From: a virus
Strand: one strand, 5' to 3'
Virus record (IMG/VR): IMGVR_UViG_3300034418_008582
Location: 1-27,299 of that record
DNA length: 27,299 nucleotides
Below the pieces are notes generated by a model. That model searched no databases, was not told where the DNA came from, and saw nothing but the letters and a program-made list of their open reading frames with translations. Positions 1 to 6,734 of this stretch are shown here, piece after piece (positions within the stretch are counted from its first letter, which is position 1; each line of letters starts with the position of its first letter). The translations under genes and the position numbers were made by a program.

Positions 1-1
1 T

Positions 2-565
2 GGTTCTACCAAAATTTTAGATAATGATGATGTTGTGTATTCAGCTCTTTCTGGGCTAACAGATAAAAGCGTCATAGCTTTTGATAGCACCGTTGGCAAA
101 TTTAGAGTGTATACTTTCGATGAATTTCAAACTCAAGTTACATTAGCTCAATCTACATCTTCTCTAAAGGTTGGAATAGTCACTGTAACTGGTGGAATTG
201 CACCAGTAGTAACAGAAAGTGAAATAGTAAGTTCGGCTGATGCTCCTGTAACCGAAAACACAATTATGAACAGTACCACAGACAAAGTAATGTTTGTGGA
301 TGCTAGTTCAAATTCAATCCAAATTACATTACCAAATGCTGCTGAAAATGATGGAGTCAAGATCATATTTAAGAGAACAGATTCTACACTCAGTAATGCT
401 GTGACCATTAAAGGGCGTGATCAAGGAGAGATATACGGTGGTGGTTATGGTGTAACTGGTTATCCTCGATATGAGACTATTGATGGGCAGTCATCAATAC
501 AACTAATCACTCAATATCAGGCATATACTTTATATTCGGATGGTGCTAACTGGTACATCATGTAA
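2..565 (+). CDS. Fibre-like or other structural protein, C-terminal fragment (5' end outside window)
   Basis: The frame is open to the left edge, so this is the last ~187 codons of a longer gene; the GTG at 35 is not needed as a start. The visible part is rich in Thr, Ser, Val, Ile and Gly with alternating beta-type patterns. It ends in a compact domain with short motifs such as VTIKGRDQGEIYGGG and LYSDGANWYIM, of a kind often seen at the C-terminus of phage fibres and other trimeric beta-structured virion proteins. It stands just upstream of the capsid block on the same strand. I cannot assign it to a named T4 protein; a fibre, a neck protein or a baseplate decoration are all possible. Confidence 0.6.
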   Translation, partial: GSTKILDNDDVVYSALSGLTDKSVIAFDSTVGKFRVYTFDEFQTQVTLAQSTSSLKVGIVTVTGGIAPVVTESEIVSSADAPVTENTIMNSTTDKVMFVDASSNSIQITLPNAAENDGVKIIFKRTDSTLSNAVTIKGRDQGEIYGGGYGVTGYPRYETIDGQSSIQLITQYQAYTLYSDGANWYIM

Positions 566-629
566 TTCTATATCTACTTTGGTTTCGGCCGACTACATCT
601 CTATATAGGTGTGAAAATCATCAAAAAAT

Positions 630-661
630 GCTGCCATTTTCACTTTCTGAAAAATGGTAGC
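630..661 (+). other. Hairpin between the fibre-like gene and the capsid block
   Basis: Bases 630-640 pair with 651-661 (11 bp, one G-U pair, 10-base loop). On the plus strand no T run follows, but on the minus strand the stem is followed by TTTTTTGA. It may be a weak terminator or an insulator in front of the late promoter at 664. Confidence 0.4.
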
Positions 662-663
662 TG

Positions 664-671
664 TATAAATA
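664..671 (+). promoter_or_regulatory. T4-type late promoter for the 67-68-21 genes
   Basis: Exact TATAAATA, the T4 late promoter element recognised by RNA polymerase carrying gp55. It lies 24 bases upstream of the first capsid-core gene. A gp55 homologue is encoded at 8584. Confidence 0.85.
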
Positions 672-694
672 CGTTAGATTTAGAGGAGAATGCA

Positions 695-871
695 ATGAGC
701 GTCAAAGATATTATTCGTTCCGTGAAAGAGAGAGATCCAGTTTCGTTTCAGGCATCGGTTGAGGCTGAGCTTGCTGCTCGTATGACAGATGCCCTAGACA
801 ACAAGAAGATCGAAATCGCTCAGAGTGTATTTACTCCTGATGAACCAGAAGAGGAACTTACCGATGACTAG
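695..871 (+). CDS. 67: Small prohead core protein, gp67-like
   Basis: A 58-residue acidic protein beginning MSVKDIIRSVKERDP. The ATG at 695 is chosen because AGAGGAG lies 7-8 bases upstream and a late promoter stands just before it; an open frame to 611 exists but would start upstream of the promoter. It has a helical N-terminal half and an acidic tail (DEPEEELTDD). In T4, gp67 is a minor prohead core component and its gene is first in the 67-68-21-22-23 order; the same place and size apply here. The stop overlaps the next start. The assignment rests mostly on synteny, size and the start of the sequence. Confidence 0.7.
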   Translation: MSVKDIIRSVKERDPVSFQASVEAELAARMTDALDNKKIEIAQSVFTPDEPEEELTDD

Positions 872-1376
872 ATTCAAGCAAGTTCGAGAAGCAGCACGAA
901 ATCTTGCCGTCCGCGCAACAGGAGATGATGGCGAAGAGGCAAAGCTAAACGATCTCCCATCGGATCAGTCGCAGCAGGATGATGCTGACGAGAATAACCG
1001 CAACCCTGATGGTTCCGCAGAGGATCAGGTTGAGAAGTCGATCAAGCCGATCTACACCAAGGCCGAAAATGGTGTATATACTCTGAATACTGAGAGTGTT
1101 GAGATTCAGATCACAGAGAATACCATCGACGACATCAAGAAGTTGACAACTCTTTCACAAGCTGGAACAGTTCGCTTTGCTGATGGGTCTTCCGCAAAGG
1201 TGTCACCTGAAACTGCAACAGCACTTCTTCAGACACATGGAAATCTAAACACAAACAACCAGAAAAAGTTTGCCAAGAAGCTCTCTTCATCTGCTTCTGA
1301 GTTTGCAAAGCTGGAGAAGTTTGCTCTTCAGCAAGCTAAACTAACTGGTCGTCTATATGCGTTGAACGATCTCTAG
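864..1376 (+). CDS. 68: Prohead core protein, gp68-like
   Basis: 170 residues beginning MTRFKQVREAARNLAVRA, from the ATG at 864. This start overlaps the stop of the previous gene and has GAGGAA 5-8 bases upstream; the frame is open further upstream but only inside gene 67. The N-terminus is basic and helical, then comes an acidic low-complexity stretch (about residues 20-55), a beta-rich middle and a Lys-rich helical C-terminus. In T4, gp68 is a minor core protein encoded between 67 and 21, which matches this position. Sequence resemblance to T4 itself is weak, so synteny carries most of the call. Confidence 0.65.
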   Translation: MTRFKQVREAARNLAVRATGDDGEEAKLNDLPSDQSQQDDADENNRNPDGSAEDQVEKSIKPIYTKAENGVYTLNTESVEIQITENTIDDIKKLTTLSQAGTVRFADGSSAKVSPETATALLQTHGNLNTNNQKKFAKKLSSSASEFAKLEKFALQQAKLTGRLYALNDL

Positions 1377-1385
1377 GAGAATCCA

Positions 1386-2051
1386 ATGAAGCTAATTAGC
1401 GAACTGACAGAGCAAGTAGAATACATTGTCGAAGAGGTCGAGCTTGCAGAAGGCAAGAAAGAAAAGACCTTTAAGATTCGTGGGCCATTCATGCAGGCTG
1501 AAGTCAAGAACCGCAACGGTCGCATGTATCCAAAGCAAACAATGGTCCGAGAAGTCAACCGCTACAATGACGAGTATGTCAAGAAGAACCGAGCATTCGG
1601 TGAGCTTGGGCATCCAGAGGGACCAACGATCAATCTTGATCGAGTCTCGCATATGATTACAGACATTTCCGAGAATGGAAATGACTTTATTGGAACAGCC
1701 AAGATTTTGGCTACTCCATACGGAAACATCGTTCGTAACCTCATCTCTGAGGGAGCGCAACTCGGTGTTTCTTCGCGCGGAATGGGATCACTGAAGCAGA
1801 ATCGAGATGGTATTCAGGTCGTCCAAGACGATTTCCATCTTGCTACTGCTGCTGACATTGTTGCTGATCCTTCTGCACCCAACGCTTTCGTTCAAGGTAT
1901 CATGGAAGGTCGCGAGTATTGGTATGATGCTGGCACTAACACATGGCGCGTTGAGCAGATGGCAGAGAGCATGAAACGAATGACAGCGAAGGAGCTGGAG
2001 GAGCGCAAGCTCGAAGCATTTACAGCGTACATGAAGTTGCTGCTGAAGTAG
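1386..2051 (+). CDS. 21: Prohead protease (gp21), capsid maturation serine protease
   Basis: 221 residues, close to T4 gp21 (about 212). It matures the prohead by cutting scaffold, core and capsid proteins after Leu/Ile-x-Glu. Visible features include KNRNGRMYP near residue 41, GELGHP with the probable catalytic His76, and GVSSRGMGS near 127-135 with the probable nucleophile at Ser129 or Ser130, all characteristic of the herpes-like prohead protease fold. A downstream Asp-rich VADPSAPNAF segment follows. AGGAG precedes the ATG by 6 bases. A likely cut site in the capsid protein (LHE|A) is present at 3492, and several more occur in the basic protein at 19464-21323. Confidence 0.93.
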   Translation: MKLISELTEQVEYIVEEVELAEGKKEKTFKIRGPFMQAEVKNRNGRMYPKQTMVREVNRYNDEYVKKNRAFGELGHPEGPTINLDRVSHMITDISENGNDFIGTAKILATPYGNIVRNLISEGAQLGVSSRGMGSLKQNRDGIQVVQDDFHLATAADIVADPSAPNAFVQGIMEGREYWYDAGTNTWRVEQMAESMKRMTAKELEERKLEAFTAYMKLLLK

Positions 2052-2058
2052 CCGATTG

Positions 2059-2066
2059 TATAAATA
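2059..2066 (+). promoter_or_regulatory. T4-type late promoter for gene 22
   Basis: Exact TATAAATA, 46 bases upstream of the scaffold gene ATG and just after the end of gene 21. Confidence 0.85.
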
Positions 2067-2077
2067 GACACACATCG

Positions 2078-2097
2078 GTAAGAAGTACCGTTCTTAC
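2078..2097 (+). other. Leader hairpin before gene 22
   Basis: GTAAGAA (2078-2084) and TTCTTAC (2091-2097) form a perfect 7-bp stem with a 6-base loop. It lies in the transcript leader between the late promoter and the AGGAG ribosome site at 2100. It could stabilise the mRNA or tune translation. Confidence 0.4.
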
Positions 2098-2111
2098 ATA
2101 GGAGTCGAACA

Positions 2112-3401
2112 ATGAGCAAGAGAAGTCTTGAAAGCACGATCCGAAATATCGCGGAAGGCGCTGAATCAGGTAAGCCAACGCCAAAGGTTTCAACACCAGG
2201 GCAGCCTGAACTGCCATCTGAAGGTGGAGATCCAGGTAAGGGCGGAAACGATCCAAAGGCCAAGGGTGGAGTCGAAGAGCCAATGAAGGACAAGCTCCTG
2301 ACTGATCCCGAGGACAAGCACGCCGACATTGCAAAAGCATCTAACGCTACATCCAAGGCAGCAAAGCGAAAGGCTGACAAGGGCGGAGCAGAGTCAATGC
2401 AGAAGGTCAAGGAAGAGGAAGAGGTTGAGGATCTTGATCTCGTTGCCGAAGAGAGTGACGAGAGTGACGAGGATGTCGAGATCATCGAAGTGGATGAGGA
2501 CATCTTCAATCTAGTCACAGAGCTTGACGAGGATGAGCTTCGCGCTCGCTATGCAGAGCTTCTTTCCGCAGTCATGGAAGAGCAGAACGATAGCGACGAC
2601 AACGAAGAGATCGCGGAGGAAGAGGTCGCAGAGATTCGACGACGCATCACAGCAGATGACATTGATCTATCTGAGGATGTTGCTGCTATGTTCGACAGCG
2701 AGGATCTTTCAGAGGATTTTCAGACGAAGGCAAAGACCATTTTCGAGGCAGCAGTTCTCGTTCAGGTCAACAACAAGCTCGATGAGCTTGAGGAGTCCTT
2801 CAAGCAAGAACTTGCTGAGTCAATCAACGTCCATGAGACAGAGCTGACTAACAAGATTGATGACTATCTAAACTATGTTGTTGAAGAGTGGATGACCAAG
2901 AATGAGCTGGCTGTTGAGCGCGGCCTACGCGCAGAGATCGCAGAGGAGTTCATTGGTGGTCTTCAGAAGCTCTTCATTGAGAGCTACATCGACGTTCCAG
3001 AGTCAAAGGTTGATGTTCTCGATGAGATGGCAACAGAGATTGATGAGCTAAAGGCTGCCCTCAACGAGCAGATCGAGGCCAACATTGATCTTCAGAACGC
3101 ACGAACTGAAGTTGTCCGTGAGAGCATTCTCATTGATGAGCTTTCAGAGCTTGCTGATAGTCAAATTGAAAAGATTGCTGATCTTGCTGAGAGCGTTCAG
3201 TTCGAGGATGAGGATCAGTATCGAAAGGCGATTAACATCCTGAAGGAGAGCTATCTTCCAAAGGCTGTTGATTTAACAGAAGATGACGACGCAGATGTGG
3301 ACGAGGAGTTCGCACAGACACTTAGTGAGTCTGTCGAGCAACCAAAGCTGGATGACGCTATGTCACAGTACGTTCGCGCTCTGGGTGGTCAGCTCAAGTA
3401 A
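2112..3401 (+). CDS. 22: Prohead core scaffolding protein (gp22)
   Basis: 429 residues, longer than T4 gp22 (about 269), extremely acidic and largely helical. It is the internal scaffold on which the capsid shell forms and is later destroyed by the gp21 protease. Order: a Pro/Gly/Lys-rich low-complexity N-terminus (about 15-65), a Lys/Ala stretch, a block of Glu/Asp runs (about 95-135), then long helical coiled-coil-prone segments to the C-terminus. Many hydrophobic-x-Glu tripeptides could serve as gp21 sites. The extra length is mostly the acidic N-terminal half. AGGAG stands before the ATG, and the gene has its own late promoter. Confidence 0.88.
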   Translation: MSKRSLESTIRNIAEGAESGKPTPKVSTPGQPELPSEGGDPGKGGNDPKAKGGVEEPMKDKLLTDPEDKHADIAKASNATSKAAKRKADKGGAESMQKVKEEEEVEDLDLVAEESDESDEDVEIIEVDEDIFNLVTELDEDELRARYAELLSAVMEEQNDSDDNEEIAEEEVAEIRRRITADDIDLSEDVAAMFDSEDLSEDFQTKAKTIFEAAVLVQVNNKLDELEESFKQELAESINVHETELTNKIDDYLNYVVEEWMTKNELAVERGLRAEIAEEFIGGLQKLFIESYIDVPESKVDVLDEMATEIDELKAALNEQIEANIDLQNARTEVVRESILIDELSELADSQIEKIADLAESVQFEDEDQYRKAINILKESYLPKAVDLTEDDDADVDEEFAQTLSESVEQPKLDDAMSQYVRALGGQLK

Positions 3402-3430
3402 CTTGTGGAACGAGTGTAGACTCGGGTTTA

Positions 3431-3438
3431 TATAAATA
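3431..3438 (+). promoter_or_regulatory. T4-type late promoter for the major capsid gene
   Basis: Exact TATAAATA, 54 bases upstream of gene 23. Confidence 0.88.
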
Positions 3439-3445
3439 AGAAAGA

Positions 3446-3467
3446 TCAGGGAATACAAGGGCCCTGA
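3446..3467 (+). other. Leader hairpin before gene 23
   Basis: TCAGGG (3446-3451) pairs with CCCTGA (3462-3467) around a 10-base loop, upstream of the GAAGGAG ribosome site. Its position parallels the leader hairpin before gene 22. Confidence 0.35.
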
Positions 3468-3491
3468 ACATTTTCACAGAAGGAGTATTAA

Positions 3492-4847
3492 ATGTATCTT
3501 TCAGAGGAACTACAGACAAAGTGGGCCCCTGTTCTGGAGCATGAAGACATGCCAAAGATTACTGACCGCTATCGAGCGGCAGTTACGGCGGTTCTTCTTG
3601 AGAACCAGGAGCAGGCTATTCGTGAGCAGTCGCTACATGAGGCACCGGCCAATGCAATCGGCCCGAGCGCAGCGGGAGCAACAAATATTGCTACATACGA
3701 TCCAGTTCTCATTTCGCTCGTTCGACGCGCAATGCCAAACCTGATCGCATATGACATCTGCGGCGTTCAGCCAATGACAGGACCAACAGGCCTGATCTTT
3801 GCGATGTATTCTCAGTATGCACCGCTTACAGCATCAGCCGACGATGCTGGATCACGAAACACCAACGAAGCTCTGTTTAATGAGGCTAACACTACGTTCT
3901 CTGCAACAGACTTCCCAGAAGGTAATCTTGGTACACCTGCTGTTCATGCGGGATCAAACTCACTTCTTGATTCTGCCGTCACTCAGGGTGGTATGACTAC
4001 AGCGAATGCAGAAACTCTTGGTGATACTAATGCCCAGATTGCTGAGATGGGATTCGTCATCGACAAGGTGACAGTCACAGCCAAGTCGCGAGCCCTCAAG
4101 GCAGAATACACAGTCGAGCTTGCTCAGGATCTCAAGGCCATTCACGGTCTGGATGCTGAGACAGAGCTTGCTAACATTCTGTCCGCTGAGATTCTTGCTG
4201 AGATCAACCGAGAGGTTGTTCGCACAATCAACAAGTCCGCTACACAAGGTGCAGCAACAGGAACAGCAACCACAGGGCAGTTCGATCTCGATGTTGATGC
4301 CAACGGACGATGGAGTGTTGAGCGATTCAAGGGAATGATGTTCCAACTTGAGCGCGAAGCAAACCAGATCGCCAAGTCAACTCGACGCGGGAAGGGCAAC
4401 CTCATCATCTGCTCGTCAGATGTTGCTTCTGCTCTTTCGATGGCTGGTCTGTTGGATCACACTCCAGCACTCTCGGACAACCTGAACGTCGATGACACGG
4501 GCAACACTTTCGCTGGTGTTCTCAATGGTCGATTCAAGGTCTTTATTGATCCATACTTTTCTGACAGCAATGGTGAGGAATACTTCACCGTGGGATACAA
4601 GGGATCGAGCGCATATGACGCTGGGCTCTTCTACTGCCCATACGTTCCGCTCCAGATGGTGCGAGCCGTTGGTGAGAATTCGTTCCAGCCAAAGATCGCC
4701 TTCAAGACTCGCTACGGAATCGTCCAGAATCCGTTTGCGACAAGTGAGGGAACGGGTGCTGTAGACGCAAACCTTGGCACTACAAACAATATTGCTGCCA
4801 ACGTCAACGTCTACTATCGAGCAGTTCGTGTGTTCAACCTCATGTAA
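3492..4847 (+). CDS. 23: Major capsid protein precursor (gp23)
   Basis: 451 residues, HK97-fold capsid subunit of the T4 family, shorter than T4 gp23 (about 521). The start is helical, then PVLISLVRRAMPNLIAYDI and GVQPMTGPTGLIFAMYSQY at about residues 80-110 are hallmark gp23 sequence. The end, with YYRAVRVFNLM, is also typical. A gp21-type cleavage site, SLHE|APAN, lies after Glu50, so the mature shell protein would begin at Ala51. AAGGAG lies before the ATG. The gene has its own late promoter, a leader hairpin and a strong terminator just behind it, as expected for the most abundant late protein. Confidence 0.97.
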   Translation: MYLSEELQTKWAPVLEHEDMPKITDRYRAAVTAVLLENQEQAIREQSLHEAPANAIGPSAAGATNIATYDPVLISLVRRAMPNLIAYDICGVQPMTGPTGLIFAMYSQYAPLTASADDAGSRNTNEALFNEANTTFSATDFPEGNLGTPAVHAGSNSLLDSAVTQGGMTTANAETLGDTNAQIAEMGFVIDKVTVTAKSRALKAEYTVELAQDLKAIHGLDAETELANILSAEILAEINREVVRTINKSATQGAATGTATTGQFDLDVDANGRWSVERFKGMMFQLEREANQIAKSTRRGKGNLIICSSDVASALSMAGLLDHTPALSDNLNVDDTGNTFAGVLNGRFKVFIDPYFSDSNGEEYFTVGYKGSSAYDAGLFYCPYVPLQMVRAVGENSFQPKIAFKTRYGIVQNPFATSEGTGAVDANLGTTNNIAANVNVYYRAVRVFNLM

Positions 4848-4877
4848 TATGAGTTCGCACTAGCGAGCAAACATTAG

Positions 4878-4906
4878 GGGGCACCTCTTCGGGGGTGCCC
4901 CTTTTT
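4878..4906 (+). terminator. Intrinsic terminator after the capsid gene
   Basis: GGGGCACCTC and GGGGTGCCCC form a 10-bp stem closed by a TTCG tetraloop (4888-4891), followed by TTTTT at 4902-4906. This is a textbook stable terminator directly behind gene 23. Confidence 0.95.
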
Positions 4907-4912
4907 GCGTTT

Positions 4913-4920
4913 GATAAATA
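4913..4920 (+). promoter_or_regulatory. Late promoter variant abutting the terminator
   Basis: GATAAATA, one base off the late consensus, starts only 6 bases after the terminator T run and ends 5 bases before the next ATG. It would restart late transcription for the tail genes independently of gene 23. Confidence 0.65.
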
Positions 4921-4925
4921 GAATC

Positions 4926-5102
4926 ATGGAACGCAAGAAACTCAAATGGGAATATGCAACTCAAGAAGTCACTGAACGCTGCCTTGAGCGCGCTCGATTT
5001 CTGATTGATCGTGGTTATATTGATGTCCGTGAAGAGGACATAGAAACTCTCGCCAAACGAATATATTATTCAGAAGAGGATGATGAAAATGGCACAGCCT
5101 AA
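4926..5102 (+). CDS. Small basic/acidic protein between gene 23 and the tail-tube gene, unknown function
   Basis: 58 residues from ATG 4926 (MERKKLKWEYATQEVTERC). The frame continues upstream to a TTG at 4905, but that lies in the terminator. It is helical, Lys/Arg-rich at the start and acidic at the end (SEEDDENGTA). The ATG is only 5 bases after the late promoter element, so the mRNA would have almost no leader; no good ribosome site is visible and no other Met is available. It overlaps the next gene. No family recognised; a tail-assembly or chaperone role is only a positional guess. Confidence 0.6.
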   Translation: MERKKLKWEYATQEVTERCLERARFLIDRGYIDVREEDIETLAKRIYYSEEDDENGTA

Positions 5103-5592
5103 TAACATCAACATGATGAGTCAACTTGGATTTCGTTTTCACGTCAGAAAACTACCCAACGTAAACTGGTTCGTCCAGAGTGTAATGCTGCCAGGATTGA
5201 CTGTTCCAGATGCAGAACACGCCACACCATTTCAAATTACATACAGGCCAGGTCGAACTGTAGAGTATGATCCACTGGCTGTTGAATTTAAGGTAGACGA
5301 AGACCTGAAGACATTTATTGAGATTATGAACTGGATGCGTGGTATCGGATTCCCTGAAAGTTATGATGAGTATAAGAACAATGTTGGCACAGGTCTTCAG
5401 GATGCCGTTATGTCAGACGCTACGCTGATGATTCTCAACTCGAACATGAACGCATCACACGAATGTACCTTCTACGATATATTCCCTATCAACATGAGCG
5501 CGCTCCAGTTTAACTCCACTTCAAGTGACGTAGACTATCTTTCAGTTCAGGTGTCGTTCCGGTACCTTCGATATGAAATAAAATCACTATAA
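5089..5592 (+). CDS. 19: Tail-tube-fold protein (gp19-like)
   Basis: 167 residues from ATG 5089, which has AGAGG 9 bases upstream; the ATGs at 5080 and 5083 are too close to it. The pattern LGFRFHVRKLPNV..FVQSVMLPGLTVP, then PGRTVEYDPLAVEFKVDED and an insertion-loop-like INWMRGIGFP segment, fits the T4 tail tube protein family (gp19 and its relatives gp48/gp54): a beta sandwich that stacks as hexameric rings inside the sheath. The C-terminal beta strand (LSVQVSFRYLRYEI) also fits. Length is near T4 gp19 (163). It may be the tube itself or a baseplate-proximal tube paralogue. Confidence 0.75.
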   Translation: MAQPNNINMMSQLGFRFHVRKLPNVNWFVQSVMLPGLTVPDAEHATPFQITYRPGRTVEYDPLAVEFKVDEDLKTFIEIMNWMRGIGFPESYDEYKNNVGTGLQDAVMSDATLMILNSNMNASHECTFYDIFPINMSALQFNSTSSDVDYLSVQVSFRYLRYEIKSL

Positions 5593-5596
5593 AGAC

Positions 5597-5624
5597 TTGA
5601 CATATTATATTACGCAGCTATAAT
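5597..5624 (+). promoter_or_regulatory. Strong sigma-70 type promoter opening the recombination/Pup cluster
   Basis: TTGACA (5597-5602), a 16-base spacer, then TATAAT (5619-5624): perfect -35 and -10 boxes for the host vegetative sigma factor. The flanks (agac before, TAT after) match the second promoter at 16194. It suggests early or middle transcription by unmodified host polymerase. Confidence 0.85.
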
Positions 5625-5654
5625 ATGTGAACTCATTTCTAAAGGAGTATTTTC

Positions 5655-6107
5655 ATGATCAGAGTAATCGGCTTCCTTATTGCGTTATTGGTTAGTTCAG
5701 TAGCCACAGCACAGGTAATTAACATTCCAACTTCAACTACCGGAGTTGCAACCTTCACTGTTGGTATTATCGAGAATGATCCTCGTATTACCGAGACGTG
5801 CATTTATCGTATTGTTGATGTGCAAGAGAAGGTCGCTTGCGCTACTCCTGACAGCTATATCGACCCCCCGCCTACTGTCGTTGCTTGGAAGATAGCTGAA
5901 ATTCCGGTTACGCTCCCGACCGTTCCTGTTGGTGTGGGCAACGAAGTTTCGTACATCGCTTATAATATTATTACTGTGCCTGATGGTCGTGGTGTTATTA
6001 CTCTGCCTGATTACAATCTTGTTGCGTCTACTCGCACGGATCAAATAGGTGAAATTACTCCTGAGCCTGTCTTACCTACCATTGTAGAGGTCAACGTAGC
6101 ACAGTGA
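5655..6107 (+). CDS. Secreted or membrane-associated protein with Sec signal peptide, unknown function
   Basis: 150 residues starting MIRVIGFLIALLVSSVATAQ. This is a classic short signal peptide (Arg near the start, hydrophobic core, AxA-type cleavage near residue 19-20). The mature part is beta-rich with two Cys (about residues 49 and 62, possible disulfide), Pro-rich loops and no transmembrane segment. AAGGAG lies before the ATG, and it is the first gene after a perfect sigma-70 promoter. Its stop overlaps the uvsY GTG. A secreted product made early could alter the cell envelope, for example in superinfection exclusion, but nothing in the sequence proves this. Confidence 0.75.
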   Translation: MIRVIGFLIALLVSSVATAQVINIPTSTTGVATFTVGIIENDPRITETCIYRIVDVQEKVACATPDSYIDPPPTVVAWKIAEIPVTLPTVPVGVGNEVSYIAYNIITVPDGRGVITLPDYNLVASTRTDQIGEITPEPVLPTIVEVNVAQ

Positions 6108-6538
6108 CGCTTGATGATATTATGACTGAGTGGGAGAAGGACAAGTCGATGGACTCAACTTCTCTTGATAGTGAATCGTTGAAAATTCCTGATCTGCATC
6201 ACAAATATCACAAGATGCTGTCTGCTGAGAATGCCGTACTTAGAAGAATGGCAGCACGAGTTGAAGAGGTCAAGACGCTTCGATGGTTATACTTCTCTGG
6301 CAAGCTCGACGAAGATACGCTGAAGAAATATAATTGGGAGCCGTTTGATCTGAAGGTGATGAAACAGGACACGCAACGATTTGTTGACGGTGATCCAATC
6401 CTAAATAAGTATGTGATCGAGTTAGGCGATCAAAAGGAGAAAATAGAGTTGATCAAGAGTATTATGTCTCAGATCAACAATCGCTCCTTTCAGATCAACA
6501 ATGCAATCAAATGGCAACAATTTCTAACAGGGCAATAA
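6104..6538 (+). CDS. uvsY: UvsY-like recombination mediator
   Basis: 144 residues, matching T4 UvsY (137). It helps load the UvsX recombinase onto single-stranded DNA covered by gp32. The N-terminal pattern [30 protein letters not shown] and the helical ..[23 protein letters not shown] fit the family. The GTG start at 6104, which overlaps the previous stop (GTGA), is kept because the family normally begins with this L-DI-x-W-x-KD segment; the ATG at 6122 would cut it off. The next gene starts 1 base after the stop. Confidence 0.85.
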   Translation: MTLDDIMTEWEKDKSMDSTSLDSESLKIPDLHHKYHKMLSAENAVLRRMAARVEEVKTLRWLYFSGKLDEDTLKKYNWEPFDLKVMKQDTQRFVDGDPILNKYVIELGDQKEKIELIKSIMSQINNRSFQINNAIKWQQFLTGQ

Positions 6539-6539
6539 A

Positions 6540-6716
6540 ATGTCAGAACAGAAGACGGCAAAGAAGACTGAGGAAGCTCCAAAAGAGCAAGATACCACCA
6601 AATCAGAAAAAGTCGATACTACTGGTATTGATGATCTGCTTGATGACATCGACGATGTGCTAGAGGAGAACGCTGAAGAGTTCGTAAAGAACTTTGTTCA
6701 GCGAGGTGGCGAGTAG
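6540..6716 (+). CDS. pup: Prokaryotic ubiquitin-like protein Pup, phage-encoded, ending in GGE
   Basis: 58 residues, very close to actinobacterial Pup (about 64). The N-terminal ~28 residues are Lys/Glu/Thr-rich and disordered. From residue 31 the sequence reads [18 protein letters not shown], then [10 protein letters not shown]. Compared from memory with the M. tuberculosis Pup C-terminus ([18 protein letters not shown]... VQKGGQ), about 21 of 28 positions agree and most changes are conservative. This part is the coiled-coil Mpa-binding region plus the conjugation terminus. The last residue is Glu, the ligatable form, so no Dop deamidation is needed before PafA joins it to a target lysine. 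It starts 1 base after uvsY and precedes uvsW. A cognate ATPase is encoded at 17823. Confidence 0.95.
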   Translation: MSEQKTAKKTEEAPKEQDTTKSEKVDTTGIDDLLDDIDDVLEENAEEFVKNFVQRGGE

Positions 6717-6734
6717 CCATTTCCTCTCTTTGTT

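Noticed and set aside
1892-2518. Long minus-strand frame of about 208 codons opposite genes 21 and 22
   Set aside because: Ser/Leu-rich mirror of an acidic coding strand, no ribosome site, overlaps two well-supported genes.
6400-6412. CTAAATAA resembling a late promoter in uvsY
   Set aside because: Two mismatches from TATAAATA at key bases and located within the gene with no start site downstream.
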